Source: Sphingomonas sp. Ag1
GTDB taxonomy: Bacteria; Pseudomonadota; Alphaproteobacteria; Sphingomonadales; Sphingomonadaceae
Length of the DNA stretch: 64,000 nucleotides
Direction: 5' to 3'
NCBI RefSeq assembly: GCF_000980895.1
Contig: NZ_LAZX01000083.1
Span: forward strand, 1-64,000
The position numbers and the translations under genes were made by a program. Numbering within the stretch: position 1 is the stretch's first letter; every line of letters starts with the position of its first letter. Positions 5,841 through 14,145 of the stretch are shown piece by piece. The notes beneath the pieces were generated by a model. It made no database searches. It saw nothing but the letters and a program-made list of their open reading frames with translations, and was not told the origin of the DNA.

Positions 5841-6025
5841 GTTATTGATCGCTAATGCAAAACGGCACGCGAGACGTTATGTGCTGGTGTGCTACGCAGG
5901 ATCAACGGCGCCAAGGTGCGCGCGCCGCATGGGGCAATGGCGATGATCGATCGGCTGGCGACCTGAACGGCAAGGGGGATCCCATTGCCATCAATCTTCC
6001 GGCTAAACCCATTCGCGCGGATATC

Positions 6026-6487
6026 ATGCCCAGTCAGCCCATCATCATCCGCCCTTTCGCCGGAGCAGCCGACACGACGACATTGTCGCAGGTCTGGCTC
6101 GACGCCTGCCTGATCGCCCATTCCTTCATCGGGGAGCAGCGCCTGATCGAGCAGCGTTCGCTGATCGAGGACCAGTACCTTCCGCATTCCGAGACATGGG
6201 TGGCGACGATCGAGGGCGCCCCCGTCGGGTTCATCAGCCTGCTCGATTCCTTTGTCGGTGGGCTCTTCGTGGCGCCGCAGATGCAGGGGCGGGGGATCGG
6301 CCGCCGGTTGATCGCCCATGCGATGGGGCTGCGGGGCGAGTTGGAACTGGACGTCTATGTCCTGAACGCGGCAGCGATGCGTTTCTATCGGCGGATCGGC
6401 TTTCAGGAGGTGTCGCGGCGGGTGTTGGACGACGAGGGCATGCCGTTCGAGAATGCACGCCTGCGCCTGGCTGGTGCGGCCGCCTGA
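6026..6487 (+). CDS. GNAT-family N-acetyltransferase
   Basis: Start placed at MPSQPIIIRPF because the upstream frame is low-complexity and not GNAT-like. 153 residues with the acetyl-CoA site VAPQMQGRGIGRRLI and the C-terminal NAAAMRFYRRIGFQEVSRR motif typical of the fold. It transfers an acetyl group to an amine; the substrate is not predictable. It lies upstream of the MidA methyltransferase gene. It is the first GC-rich gene after the accessory region, so the element boundary should be between 5841 and this start. Confidence 0.82.
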   Translation: MPSQPIIIRPFAGAADTTTLSQVWLDACLIAHSFIGEQRLIEQRSLIEDQYLPHSETWVATIEGAPVGFISLLDSFVGGLFVAPQMQGRGIGRRLIAHAMGLRGELELDVYVLNAAAMRFYRRIGFQEVSRRVLDDEGMPFENARLRLAGAAA

Positions 6488-6551
6488 GCAATGCCTGCCC
6501 GTATGCGCCCGGGTTGCGGCGCGCGGCGGCGGCGGGCATGTCGCCGGGCTG

Positions 6552-7604
6552 ATGAGTGACCCCGCCGTTCCCGCTTCGCCCGACCCGATGGAGGGCAACC
6601 TTCCCGAACGCCTCGCCCGCGCGATCGCGCTGGGCGGGCCGATCCCGGTCAGCCAGTTCATGGCCGCCGCCAACGCGCATTATTATGCGACGCGTGACCC
6701 GCTGGGCGCGGAGGGCGACTTCACCACCGCGCCCGAGATCAGCCAGATGTTCGGCGAGCTGATCGGCCTGTGGGCCGCCGACCTGTGGGATCGCGCAGGA
6801 CGGCCCGAGGTGCGCTGGGTGGAATTGGGCCCGGGGCGCGGCACGTTGACCGCCGATGCGTTGCGCGCCGCTGCAAAGGCCGGCTTCACCCCGCCGGTCC
6901 ATTTCGTCGAGACCAGCCCGACGCTGCGCACGCGGCAGGCGGCGGCGGTGCCGCAGGCGGTGTGGCATGACGATGTCGAGGACCTGCCGACCGATCGCCC
7001 GCTGATCATCATCGCCAATGAATTCTTCGACGCGTTGCCGATCCGCCAGCTGGTGCGCGGGCCGGCGGGATGGCGCGAGCGGCTGGTCGCCTGCCAGGAC
7101 ACGTTGTTCCTGCCGATCGGCGGCGCGACCGTTCCGGACAGCATCATCCCCGAGCATCTGCGCGATTCGCCGGTTGGTGCGATCATCGAGACCTCGCCCG
7201 CCAGCGTCGGCATCATGCGTGTGCTCGCCGCGCGGATCGTGGCGCAGGGCGGCGCGCTGCTCGCAATCGATTATGGCTATGAGGGCCCGGCGGTAGGCGA
7301 GACGCTGCAAGCGGTGCGCGGCCACGATTTTGCCAATCCGTTCGAGGAGCCGGGCGAGCGCGATCTGACCGCGCATGTCGATTTCGCGACGCTGGGCATG
7401 GTCGGCACGGCGAGCGGCGCGATCGTCTCCGGGCCCGTGGGACAGGGCGATTTCCTGACGCGGCTGGGCATCGATGCGCGCGCCGCGGCGCTGGGGCCCA
7501 GGGTGGCGCCGGATCGCGAGCGGCTGGTCGTCGCCATGGGCACCTTGTTCAAGGTGTTGGCGATGCGCCATCCCGACTGGCCCGAGCCGGCCGGTTTCGC
7601 ATGA
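6552..7604 (+). CDS. MidA/NDUFAF7-family SAM-dependent methyltransferase (DUF185)
   Basis: 350 residues from MSDPAVPASP. Signature elements are the N-terminal GPIPVSQFMAAANAHYYATRDPLG, the FTTAPEISQMFGELIGLWAADLW block, and the SAM-binding WVELGPGRGTLTADALR. The mitochondrial relative methylates an arginine of complex I subunit NDUFS2; the bacterial role is inferred from that. In many alphaproteobacteria the gene lies between lgt and pgeF. Here pgeF follows with one GNAT gene between, and lgt is not seen upstream. The stop overlaps the next start as ATGA. Another complex I-related protein lies at 12.2 kb. Confidence 0.88.
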   Translation: MSDPAVPASPDPMEGNLPERLARAIALGGPIPVSQFMAAANAHYYATRDPLGAEGDFTTAPEISQMFGELIGLWAADLWDRAGRPEVRWVELGPGRGTLTADALRAAAKAGFTPPVHFVETSPTLRTRQAAAVPQAVWHDDVEDLPTDRPLIIIANEFFDALPIRQLVRGPAGWRERLVACQDTLFLPIGGATVPDSIIPEHLRDSPVGAIIETSPASVGIMRVLAARIVAQGGALLAIDYGYEGPAVGETLQAVRGHDFANPFEEPGERDLTAHVDFATLGMVGTASGAIVSGPVGQGDFLTRLGIDARAAALGPRVAPDRERLVVAMGTLFKVLAMRHPDWPEPAGFA

Positions 7605-8116
7605 TCGACTATCGCCCGGCGACGCCCGCCGACGCCGAGCCGCTCGACACGATGGCACGCGCGGTGTGGCTGGCGACCTTTGGCCATTCGGCGCCCGCAG
7701 ACGACATCGCGGCCTATGTGGCGCAGCATTATGGCGCGGCGGGAACGCTGCGCCGCCAGTTGCTCGACCCCGCGTTCGACTTCCAGCTGGCGGTCGATGG
7801 GGCGGCGGTGGTCGGTTATTGCAAGCTGGAGCCGACCTTCTTTGCGGGCGAGGTGCCGACCGACGACGCGCTTCATCTCCATCAATTGTACGTCGATCCC
7901 GCGCGGCATGGCAGCGGCGTGGCCGCCCGGCTGCTCGACTGGGCTTATGACGTCGCGCGCAGCCGCGAAAAGAGCGCGGTCCTGCTGACCGTCTGGGAAG
8001 AAAATGGCCGAGCGCGCGCCTTTTACGCCAAGCACGGCTTCGTCCATGTCGGCGATTATGCGTTCCAGACCGGGTCGCAGATCGACCGCGACCTCATCAT
8101 GCGGCGCGAATTGTGA
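7601..8116 (+). CDS. GNAT-family N-acetyltransferase
   Basis: 171 residues, coupled to the MidA gene by a 4-bp overlap. HLHQLYVDPARHGSGVAARLLDWAYD is the acetyl-CoA pyrophosphate loop region and NGRARAFYAKHGFVHVGDYAF the C-terminal GNAT signature. Operon placement between midA and pgeF is the main hint of role; substrate unknown. Confidence 0.88.
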   Translation: MIDYRPATPADAEPLDTMARAVWLATFGHSAPADDIAAYVAQHYGAAGTLRRQLLDPAFDFQLAVDGAAVVGYCKLEPTFFAGEVPTDDALHLHQLYVDPARHGSGVAARLLDWAYDVARSREKSAVLLTVWEENGRARAFYAKHGFVHVGDYAFQTGSQIDRDLIMRREL

Positions 8117-8127
8117 GCGGAGTTGAT

Positions 8128-8919
8128 ATGGATAGCGGCGTAGGTTTGAGCGGCGGCGACGGGAACGGTGTGGAACTGATCCGGGCGCGCAGTCTGGGCG
8201 ACGTGGCGCATGGATTCCTCGGTCGGCGCGGCGGGGTGTCGCAGGGGCTGCATGGCGGGCTCAACGTCGGGCTTGGCTCCGACGATGATCGTGCCGCGGT
8301 CGATGAAAACCGCCGACGCGCGGTGGCGGCGGTGTTGGGGGGCGCGCCGCTCGTCACCTGTTTCCAGGTGCATTCGGCCGATTGCGTGACGATCACGCAG
8401 GACGTGGCCGAACGCCCGCGTGCCGATGCGATGGCCACTGACCGGCCGGGCCTCGCGCTCGGCATCCTGACCGCCGATTGCGCGCCCGTGCTGCTGGCCG
8501 ACCGGGAGGCGGGCGTCGTCGGCGCCGCCCATGCGGGGTGGAAAGGCGCGATCGGCGGGGTCACCGACACGACGATTGCCGCGATGGAGGCGCTCGGCGC
8601 GCGGCGCGATCGGATCGCCGCCGCGATCGGCCCGTGCATCGCGCGCGCCAGCTATGAGGTGGACGAGGCGTTCCGCCGCCGCTTCGAGGAGGAGGATCCC
8701 GCCAATGAGCTGTTCTTCGTCGATGCCCGCGCGGGCCACGCCAAGTTCGACCTTGAGGCCTATGTCACGCATCGGCTGGCGAGCGCGGGGGTGCAGCGGA
8801 TCGAGGCGCTGGGGCTGGATACCTATGCCGATGAGGACCGCTTCTTCAGCTATCGCCGCGCCACGCACAGGGGCGAGCCCGATTACGGCCGGCAGATCGC
8901 GATCATCGGCCTGCGCTGA
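8128..8919 (+). CDS. pgeF: PgeF/YfiH-family multicopper-fold protein (peptidoglycan editing factor, laccase-like)
   Basis: The ATG at 8128 has GGAG 5 nt upstream; a GTG at 8113 overlapping the previous stop would add five residues. 263 residues, the usual family size. Metal-site motifs are CFQVHSADCV, GILTADCAPVLLAD and GAAHAGWKG, with the later AAIGPCIARASYEV. Family members remove misincorporated L-Ser from peptidoglycan precursors and show polyphenol-oxidase or purine-nucleoside phosphorylase activity in vitro. It is the last gene of the GNAT-midA-GNAT-pgeF run. Confidence 0.92.
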   Translation: MDSGVGLSGGDGNGVELIRARSLGDVAHGFLGRRGGVSQGLHGGLNVGLGSDDDRAAVDENRRRAVAAVLGGAPLVTCFQVHSADCVTITQDVAERPRADAMATDRPGLALGILTADCAPVLLADREAGVVGAAHAGWKGAIGGVTDTTIAAMEALGARRDRIAAAIGPCIARASYEVDEAFRRRFEEEDPANELFFVDARAGHAKFDLEAYVTHRLASAGVQRIEALGLDTYADEDRFFSYRRATHRGEPDYGRQIAIIGLR

Positions 8920-9047
8920 GCGCCGCGCCGGCCCCGGCTCTGCTTTCGCTGGGCCTGTGCTTTCGCCGGGGCGATGCAACCGCTAGAGCCCTGGGTGACT
9001 TGTCATAAGCGGCGGCGACAGGCTGGCGGCGGAAAAGAGCGTATCGA

Positions 9048-10271
9048 ATGACTCACATGCAACACGCGGACGTCCTGATCCTGGGTGGCGGGCTGGTCGG
9101 CGCGACGCTGGCGCTGGCGCTCGATCGCCATGGCATCTCCACCATCGTCGTCGATCCGGCGGACCCGGCGGTCACGCTGTCGGCCGGGTTCGACGGGCGC
9201 GCCTCCGCGATCGCCAGCGCGAGCCACCGGATGCTGGAGGCGATCGGCGTCGCCGACCGGCTACGCGGGCAGGGGTGCGCGATCCGGCAGATCCGCGTCA
9301 GCGACGGGCTGGAGCCGGGTGCGCTCGATTTCATTCCCGATGCCGATGATGGCGCGCTGGGCACGATGTACGAGAATCGCGCGCTGCGCCGCGCGCTGGC
9401 CGACAGCATGAGCGAGAGCAATGTCGACTTCCGCCCGCTGACCCGTGCGGTCGAGGTCGATCGCTCTGCCAGTGGCGTGCGCGCGACGCTGAGCGACGGC
9501 AGCATGGTCACCGCGTCGCTGCTGGTCGCTGCCGAGGGGCGCAACTCGCCCACCCGCGCCGCGGCGGGCATCACCACCGCCAATTGGCGCTACGATCATG
9601 CCGCGATCATCGGTGCGTTCCACCATGAGCGGCCGCATGAAAGCATCGCGTTCGAGATCTTCTATCCCACCGGCCCCTTCGCGCTGCTGCCGCTGGTCGA
9701 CGACGATGACGGGCATCGCTGCGCCATCGTCTGGTCGGTGAAGCAGGCGCAGGGCCCGGCGGTGCTGAAACTGTCCGACCGCGCCTTCCTCGCGGAGGCG
9801 GAGAAGCGGATGGGCGGGTTCCTTGGCACCCTCTACAAGGCGAGCCCGCGCGCGAGCTATCCGCTGGGCTTTCACCATGCCGCCACGATCACCGCCGAGC
9901 GGCTGGCGCTGGTCGGCGACGCCGCCCATGGTATTCACCCGATCGCGGGCCAGGGGCTGAACCTTGGCTTCCGCGATGTCGCGGCGCTGGCCGAAGTGCT
10001 GGTCGAGGGACGACGCCTCGGGCTGGAGGCGGGCAACGCGCAATTGCTCGACCGCTATCGCCGCTGGCGCAGCCTCGACACGATGATGGTCGCGGGCGCG
10101 ACCGACGTGCTGACCCGCCTGTTTGGCATTCCGGGGCGAACGGCGAGCACGGTGCGTCGCTTCGGCATCTCTGCGGTCAACGCCATTCCGCCGCTGAAGG
10201 ACCGCTTCATGGCGGAGGCGCGCGGCGAGAGCGGCGCGCTGCCGCGGCTGCTGCAGGGCATGACCATCTGA
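9048..10271 (+). CDS. UbiH/UbiF/COQ6-family FAD-dependent hydroxylase
   Basis: 407 residues. The N-terminal Rossmann motif VLILGGGLVGATLALAL binds FAD, and GDAAHGIHPIAGQGLNLGFR is the second FAD motif diagnostic of the aromatic-ring hydroxylases of ubiquinone biosynthesis. It probably hydroxylates a polyprenyl-benzoquinol ring at the membrane surface; which ring position cannot be told from sequence alone. It starts about 130 bp after pgeF, so may have its own promoter. Confidence 0.9.
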   Translation: MTHMQHADVLILGGGLVGATLALALDRHGISTIVVDPADPAVTLSAGFDGRASAIASASHRMLEAIGVADRLRGQGCAIRQIRVSDGLEPGALDFIPDADDGALGTMYENRALRRALADSMSESNVDFRPLTRAVEVDRSASGVRATLSDGSMVTASLLVAAEGRNSPTRAAAGITTANWRYDHAAIIGAFHHERPHESIAFEIFYPTGPFALLPLVDDDDGHRCAIVWSVKQAQGPAVLKLSDRAFLAEAEKRMGGFLGTLYKASPRASYPLGFHHAATITAERLALVGDAAHGIHPIAGQGLNLGFRDVAALAEVLVEGRRLGLEAGNAQLLDRYRRWRSLDTMMVAGATDVLTRLFGIPGRTASTVRRFGISAVNAIPPLKDRFMAEARGESGALPRLLQGMTI

Positions 10272-10300
10272 TCCAGCCGCGGGCGGGCGCCGCGGGGCGA

Positions 10301-11134
10301 TCAGTGCAGCGGCTCGCCCGAGATCGTGATGCGGTGCATCAGCCGCCGGTGCCCGTGATAATCGTTCATGGCGAGATGCCAGGTTGAGCGATTGTCCCAG
10401 ATGGCCAGCGACCCCGGTGCCCAGCTGACGCGGCAGTGGAACCGGTCCTGCATCGCCACCTGATAGAGGTAGGTCAGCAGCGGCATGCTCTCCTCCCGCG
10501 TCCAGCCTTCGAAATGGAGCGTGAAGGCGGGATTGACGTACAGGATCTCGCGCCCGGTCTGCGGGTGCCGGATGATCACGGGGTGGACGGCGCGGGTACG
10601 CTCGTCATGGCCCTTCAGATCGGCGGCCTGATCGGTCTTCGCGTAGATGCCGTCGGCGCTGTAGATGTGATCGGCCGAATGGACCGCGCGCAGGCCGCGC
10701 AGCGTCGTTTTCAGGCCGTCGGACAGGCTGTCGAGGGCCGCGCCGAGGCTGGCGAACAGCGTGTCCCCGCCGGCCGGCGGGGTTTCGCGCGCCAGCAGGA
10801 TCGAACCCATGGCGGGCACCTGGTCATAACTGTGATCGGTATGCCAGCCGCCGCCGATATTGGTCTGCTGATTCTCCGCCTTTCGCACCTCGGCGATTTC
10901 GGGATGGCCGCCGTTCGCCGGGAAGTATTTGTTGACGTCGATCGGCCCCCAGCGCCGGGCGAAGGCGATATGCTGTTCGGGCGTCAGGGTCTGGTCGCGG
11001 ACGAACAGGACGCCGTGGTCCGCCACCGCCCGCCGCAGCGCGTCGAACCCCGCGTCGTCGATCGTGTTCAGGTCGACGCCGTGCGCCTCTACGCCGACGT
11101 GCTCCGCCAGAGGGTGCATTTCGGGTATCGCCAT
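10301..11134 (-). CDS. TauD/TfdA-family Fe(II)/2-oxoglutarate dioxygenase
   Basis: Start at MAIPEMHPLAEH, chosen for its SD (AGGAGAGGATCA). 277 residues. WHTDHSY gives iron ligands H98 and D100, and the distal His/Arg lie in HGHRRLMHR near the C-terminus. FPANGGHPEIAEVRK and GGDTLFASL are further family features. Enzymes of this group oxidise taurine, alkyl sulfates or aryloxyalkanoates; the substrate here is open. It is divergent from a Crp/Fnr regulator across 78 bp, which suggests that regulator controls it. Confidence 0.9.
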   Translation of the reverse strand: MAIPEMHPLAEHVGVEAHGVDLNTIDDAGFDALRRAVADHGVLFVRDQTLTPEQHIAFARRWGPIDVNKYFPANGGHPEIAEVRKAENQQTNIGGGWHTDHSYDQVPAMGSILLARETPPAGGDTLFASLGAALDSLSDGLKTTLRGLRAVHSADHIYSADGIYAKTDQAADLKGHDERTRAVHPVIIRHPQTGREILYVNPAFTLHFEGWTREESMPLLTYLYQVAMQDRFHCRVSWAPGSLAIWDNRSTWHLAMNDYHGHRRLMHRITISGEPLH

Positions 11135-11212
11135 TGATCCTCTCCTTGTTGGTTGCTGCTGACCGTACCGCCGCGGCTGGCCTGAAAATGTCCCGCCGGT
11201 TACATTCGATGC

Positions 11213-11869
11213 ATGCTGCTGGAGGAGCTTCGGGTCAGTCGCTGGTTTGCTCGCCAGCCGGGTACGCTGCGGGACCGCCTTGCCGCGGCTGGCCGCTTGC
11301 GGGCGCTTGGGGCGGGGCAATGGGTCTATGGCGAGGGGGATGATGCGACGGGGCTGGTGATGGTGCTCAGCGGCATGCTGCGGCTGGAGGCGATGGTCGA
11401 TGATCGCACCATCCTGGTCGGCGTGGCGCAGGCCGGCGGCGCCTTTGGCCAGTCACAGCGGCATGGCGGCGGCCCACGGATCGTGACCGCGCGCGCCGGG
11501 CCGCCGAGCCGCGTGTTCACGGTCAGCGATGCCGCGCTGGCGCGCGTCGGTGCCGAGGAGCCGCTGTTGTGGCAGTCGGTCAGCACGCTCGTCTATGCGC
11601 AGCTGGACGCGAGCGTTCATTCGCTGGCGCAGATGCTGGCGCTGCCGCCCCGCGCGCGGATCGCGCGGCGGCTGCTGCCGTTTGCCGCGGCGGGGGAGGC
11701 GGCGCTGTCGCAATCGGATCTAGCCGAGCTGTGCGGCCTCTCTCGAAAAGCGGTGAATGCGCATCTCGCGGCGCTGGAGCGGGCAGGGGCGATCGGCAGG
11801 GGCTACGGCCATGTCCGGGTGATCGACGCGGCACTGCTGGAGCGGGCGGGGGCTGGCGGCGAAATGTGA
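11213..11869 (+). CDS. Crp/Fnr-family transcriptional regulator
   Basis: 218 residues. The N-terminal half is a cNMP-binding-like beta roll (LGAGQWVYGEGDDATGLVMVLSGMLRL), followed by a dimer helix, and the C-terminal winged helix is LSQSDLAELCGLSRKAVNAHLAALERAGAI. No Fnr-type cysteine cluster is seen, and the RxS cAMP signature is absent, so the signal is unknown. It is transcribed divergently from the TauD-like dioxygenase. Confidence 0.88.
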   Translation: MLLEELRVSRWFARQPGTLRDRLAAAGRLRALGAGQWVYGEGDDATGLVMVLSGMLRLEAMVDDRTILVGVAQAGGAFGQSQRHGGGPRIVTARAGPPSRVFTVSDAALARVGAEEPLLWQSVSTLVYAQLDASVHSLAQMLALPPRARIARRLLPFAAAGEAALSQSDLAELCGLSRKAVNAHLAALERAGAIGRGYGHVRVIDAALLERAGAGGEM

Positions 11870-12030
11870 GGCGCCGACGCCGCGCCATGCCAGGTGCAAA
11901 AAAACCGTCGGTTCACCGCCGCTGGCGCTGGAGCGGTGGTTATTCCGGATAGACGATCGGAGGAAGAAAGGCGAAGCTCGCCGTGATTTTCCGTCAGCGA
12001 GGGCGCATCGCCCATCCCTGACCGGAAAAG

Positions 12031-12117
12031 TGGTGCCCAGAAGAGGACTCGAACCTCCACGACCTTGCGATCGCCAGCACCTGAAGCTGGTGCGTCTACC
12101 AATTCCGCCATCTGGGC
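12031..12117 (-). tRNA. tRNA-Leu (anticodon CAG)
   Basis: The minus strand folds as an 87-nt class II tRNA with encoded CCA. The acceptor stem is GCCCAGA/TCTGGGC, the anticodon stem CCAGC/GCTGG with loop TTCAGGT (anticodon CAG, positions 34-36), then a long variable arm and T-loop GGTTCGAGTCC. It reads CTG leucine codons, which are very frequent in this GC-rich genome. Confidence 0.97.
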
Positions 12118-12217
12118 ACGGGGTAGGCCGGCGCCTCTAGGGCCCAGGTGGCAGCCTTGTCAACAGGTACATCGCACGGCTAGGGGCAAAGCGAATTTTT
12201 CCTCGGCGGAGCGTTAC

Positions 12218-13144
12218 ATGAAGGACAAACTGGTCACGCTGATCGGCGGTGGCGGTTTTCTCGGTCGGTACGTCGCGCAGACCCTGCTTGCCGCTGGCGC
12301 CCGCGTGCGCATCGCGCAGCGTGATCCGCGCGAGGCCTGGTTTCTGAAGCCGCTTGGCGGCCTGGGGCAGACCCAGTTCGTGGCGGCGGATATCACCCGC
12401 CCCGATACGTTGGCGCGCGCCGTCGCGGGATCGGACGCGGTGGTGAATCTGGTCGGCAGCTTCACCGGCGACCTGTTGCGCATCCATGTCGATGGCCCGC
12501 AAGCGCTGGCCAGCGCGGCGCGCGAGGCGGGCGTCCAGGCGCTGGTGCACGTTTCGGCGATCGGGGCGAATGCCGATGGCGATTCCTATTACGCCCGCAC
12601 CAAGGGCGAAGGCGAGGCGGCCGTGCGCGAGGCGTTCCCGGCCGCGACGATCCTGCGCCCGTCCACCGTGTTCGGGCGGGAGGACAAGTTCATCAACATG
12701 TTTGCCGGCATGATCGCGCGGCTGCCCGTGGTGCCGGTGCTGAAGCCCGACACCCGTTTCCAGCCGGTGTTCGCTGGCGACGTGGGTGACGCGGTGGTCG
12801 CCGCGCTCTCCGATCCGGCGACTTACGGTGGGCGCACCTTCGAGCTCGGCGGACCGGACGTGTTCACCATGATGGAGCTGAATCAGTGGATTGCGCGCGC
12901 CATCGGCCGCCGTCCGTCGTTCGTCCGGGTGCCCGACGCGCTGGGCGGAGTGCTGGCGGCGGTGCCGTTCATCCCGGTCTCGCCCGATCAGTGGAAGCTG
13001 CTGCAGAAGGACACGGTGGTGATGCCGGGTGCCGAGGGGCTGACCGCGCTGGGCATCACCGCAACGCCGCTGGCGAGCGTCGCGCCGGGCTGGCTGGTGC
13101 GCTACCAGCGCAACGGCCGCTTTGCCCGTCCCACCGCCGCCTGA
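12218..13144 (+). CDS. Complex I NDUFA9-subunit-family NAD(P)-binding protein
   Basis: Starts at MKDKLVTLIGGGGFLGRYVA; longer readings run back into the tRNA and are not credible. 308 residues of atypical short-chain dehydrogenase/epimerase fold: GGGGFLGRYVAQTLL nucleotide site, VVNLVGSF, VHVSAIGANADGDSYYARTKGEGE with the YxxxK pair. In mitochondria and alphaproteobacteria this family is an accessory subunit or assembly partner of NADH:ubiquinone oxidoreductase and binds NADPH without dehydrogenase activity. Assignment is by family; the nuo operon is not in the window. Confidence 0.88.
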   Translation: MKDKLVTLIGGGGFLGRYVAQTLLAAGARVRIAQRDPREAWFLKPLGGLGQTQFVAADITRPDTLARAVAGSDAVVNLVGSFTGDLLRIHVDGPQALASAAREAGVQALVHVSAIGANADGDSYYARTKGEGEAAVREAFPAATILRPSTVFGREDKFINMFAGMIARLPVVPVLKPDTRFQPVFAGDVGDAVVAALSDPATYGGRTFELGGPDVFTMMELNQWIARAIGRRPSFVRVPDALGGVLAAVPFIPVSPDQWKLLQKDTVVMPGAEGLTALGITATPLASVAPGWLVRYQRNGRFARPTAA

Positions 13145-13153
13145 GCATCGTTT

Positions 13154-13175
13154 CGCGCGCGTTTTTTCGCGCGCG
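13154..13175. repeat. CGCGCGCG hairpin with T6 loop
   Basis: Two CGCGCGCG arms flank TTTTTT between the NDUFA9-family gene and uppP. The stem is strong but the T run is in the loop, not after it, so it is not a classic intrinsic terminator. It could still stall polymerase. Confidence 0.4.
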
Positions 13176-13211
13176 CCCGGACCTGGGCGGCGCGTGACCT
13201 GAAAGGCACCC

Positions 13212-14012
13212 ATGTCCGATCTGCTGACCGCCATCCTCCTCGGTATTGTCGAGGGCGTGACCGAATTCCTGCCGGTATCCTCCACCGGCCATCTCGTCCT
13301 CGCCACCGAGTTGCTGGGCTATGATCCGCAGCGCTGGGCGGTGTTCAACATCGCCATCCAGCCAGGCGCGATCCTGGCGATCGTGGTGCTGTACTGGCGC
13401 ACGTTCATGGCGGTGCTGTCCGGCCTGATGAAGGGCGAGAAACACTCGATCGCCTTCGTCCGTAACCTGTTGATCGCGTTCATCCCTGCGGTTGCGCTGG
13501 GCCTCGCCTTCAACGACCAGATCGAGGCGCTGCTGGAAAATGCCGTCGTCGTCGCCTGGGCGCTGATCATAGGCGGGGTCGCGATCCTGATCGTCGAGCG
13601 ACTGGCGAAAACCCGCGACGTCGGGGGCATCTCGGGCGTTTCGGTGTCGCAATCGGTGAAGATCGGCCTGGTCCAGTGCATGGCGATGATCCCGGGCGTG
13701 AGCCGGTCGGGCGCGACGATCATGGGTGCGATGGCGTTCGGCATTGATCGCCGCACGGCTGCGGAATTCTCCTTCTTCCTGGCGCTGCCGACGCTGACCG
13801 GCGCCACGGTGCTTCAGATGTACAAGCATCGTGATGCGATCACCGCCAATGACCTGCAGCTGATCGGCGTCGGCGCGCTGGTGTCGTTCGTCGTCGCGCT
13901 GGTGGTGGTGAAAGCGTTCATGGCTGTGGTGACGAAGCACGGTTTCGCTCCGTTCGCCTGGTACCGAATCGTCGCCGGGAGCGTTGCTCTGCTGGTGCTC
14001 GCAGCAAAGTAG
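13212..14012 (+). CDS. uppP: Undecaprenyl-diphosphate phosphatase (UppP/BacA)
   Basis: 266 residues, polytopic. GIVEGVTEFLPVSSTGHLVL is the conserved N-terminal EGxTEFLPVSSTGH motif and MIPGVSRSGATI the second catalytic PGxSRSG motif. It dephosphorylates undecaprenyl pyrophosphate to recycle the lipid carrier for peptidoglycan and polysaccharide synthesis, and raises bacitracin tolerance. SD-like GAAAGGCACCC precedes the ATG. The window also encodes two class A PBPs and a polysaccharide locus that would use this carrier. Confidence 0.96.
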   Translation: MSDLLTAILLGIVEGVTEFLPVSSTGHLVLATELLGYDPQRWAVFNIAIQPGAILAIVVLYWRTFMAVLSGLMKGEKHSIAFVRNLLIAFIPAVALGLAFNDQIEALLENAVVVAWALIIGGVAILIVERLAKTRDVGGISGVSVSQSVKIGLVQCMAMIPGVSRSGATIMGAMAFGIDRRTAAEFSFFLALPTLTGATVLQMYKHRDAITANDLQLIGVGALVSFVVALVVVKAFMAVVTKHGFAPFAWYRIVAGSVALLVLAAK

Positions 14013-14145
14013 GTCCGGAACAGCACTATTATCTCCGGAAAAATACGTGCGGGCTGACGATCTAACGGGGCAGGCTGGAAAATAGGACAGCAATGCTGAC
14101 TTGATGGCATCCGGCCGATGTGAGAACCACGTCGGCGGAGGGCTT

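Noticed and set aside
12031..12117. tRNA-Leu as attachment site of the phage-like element
   Set aside because: It lies 6 kb inside core genes, with no 3' tRNA fragment repeat visible near 5.8 kb.
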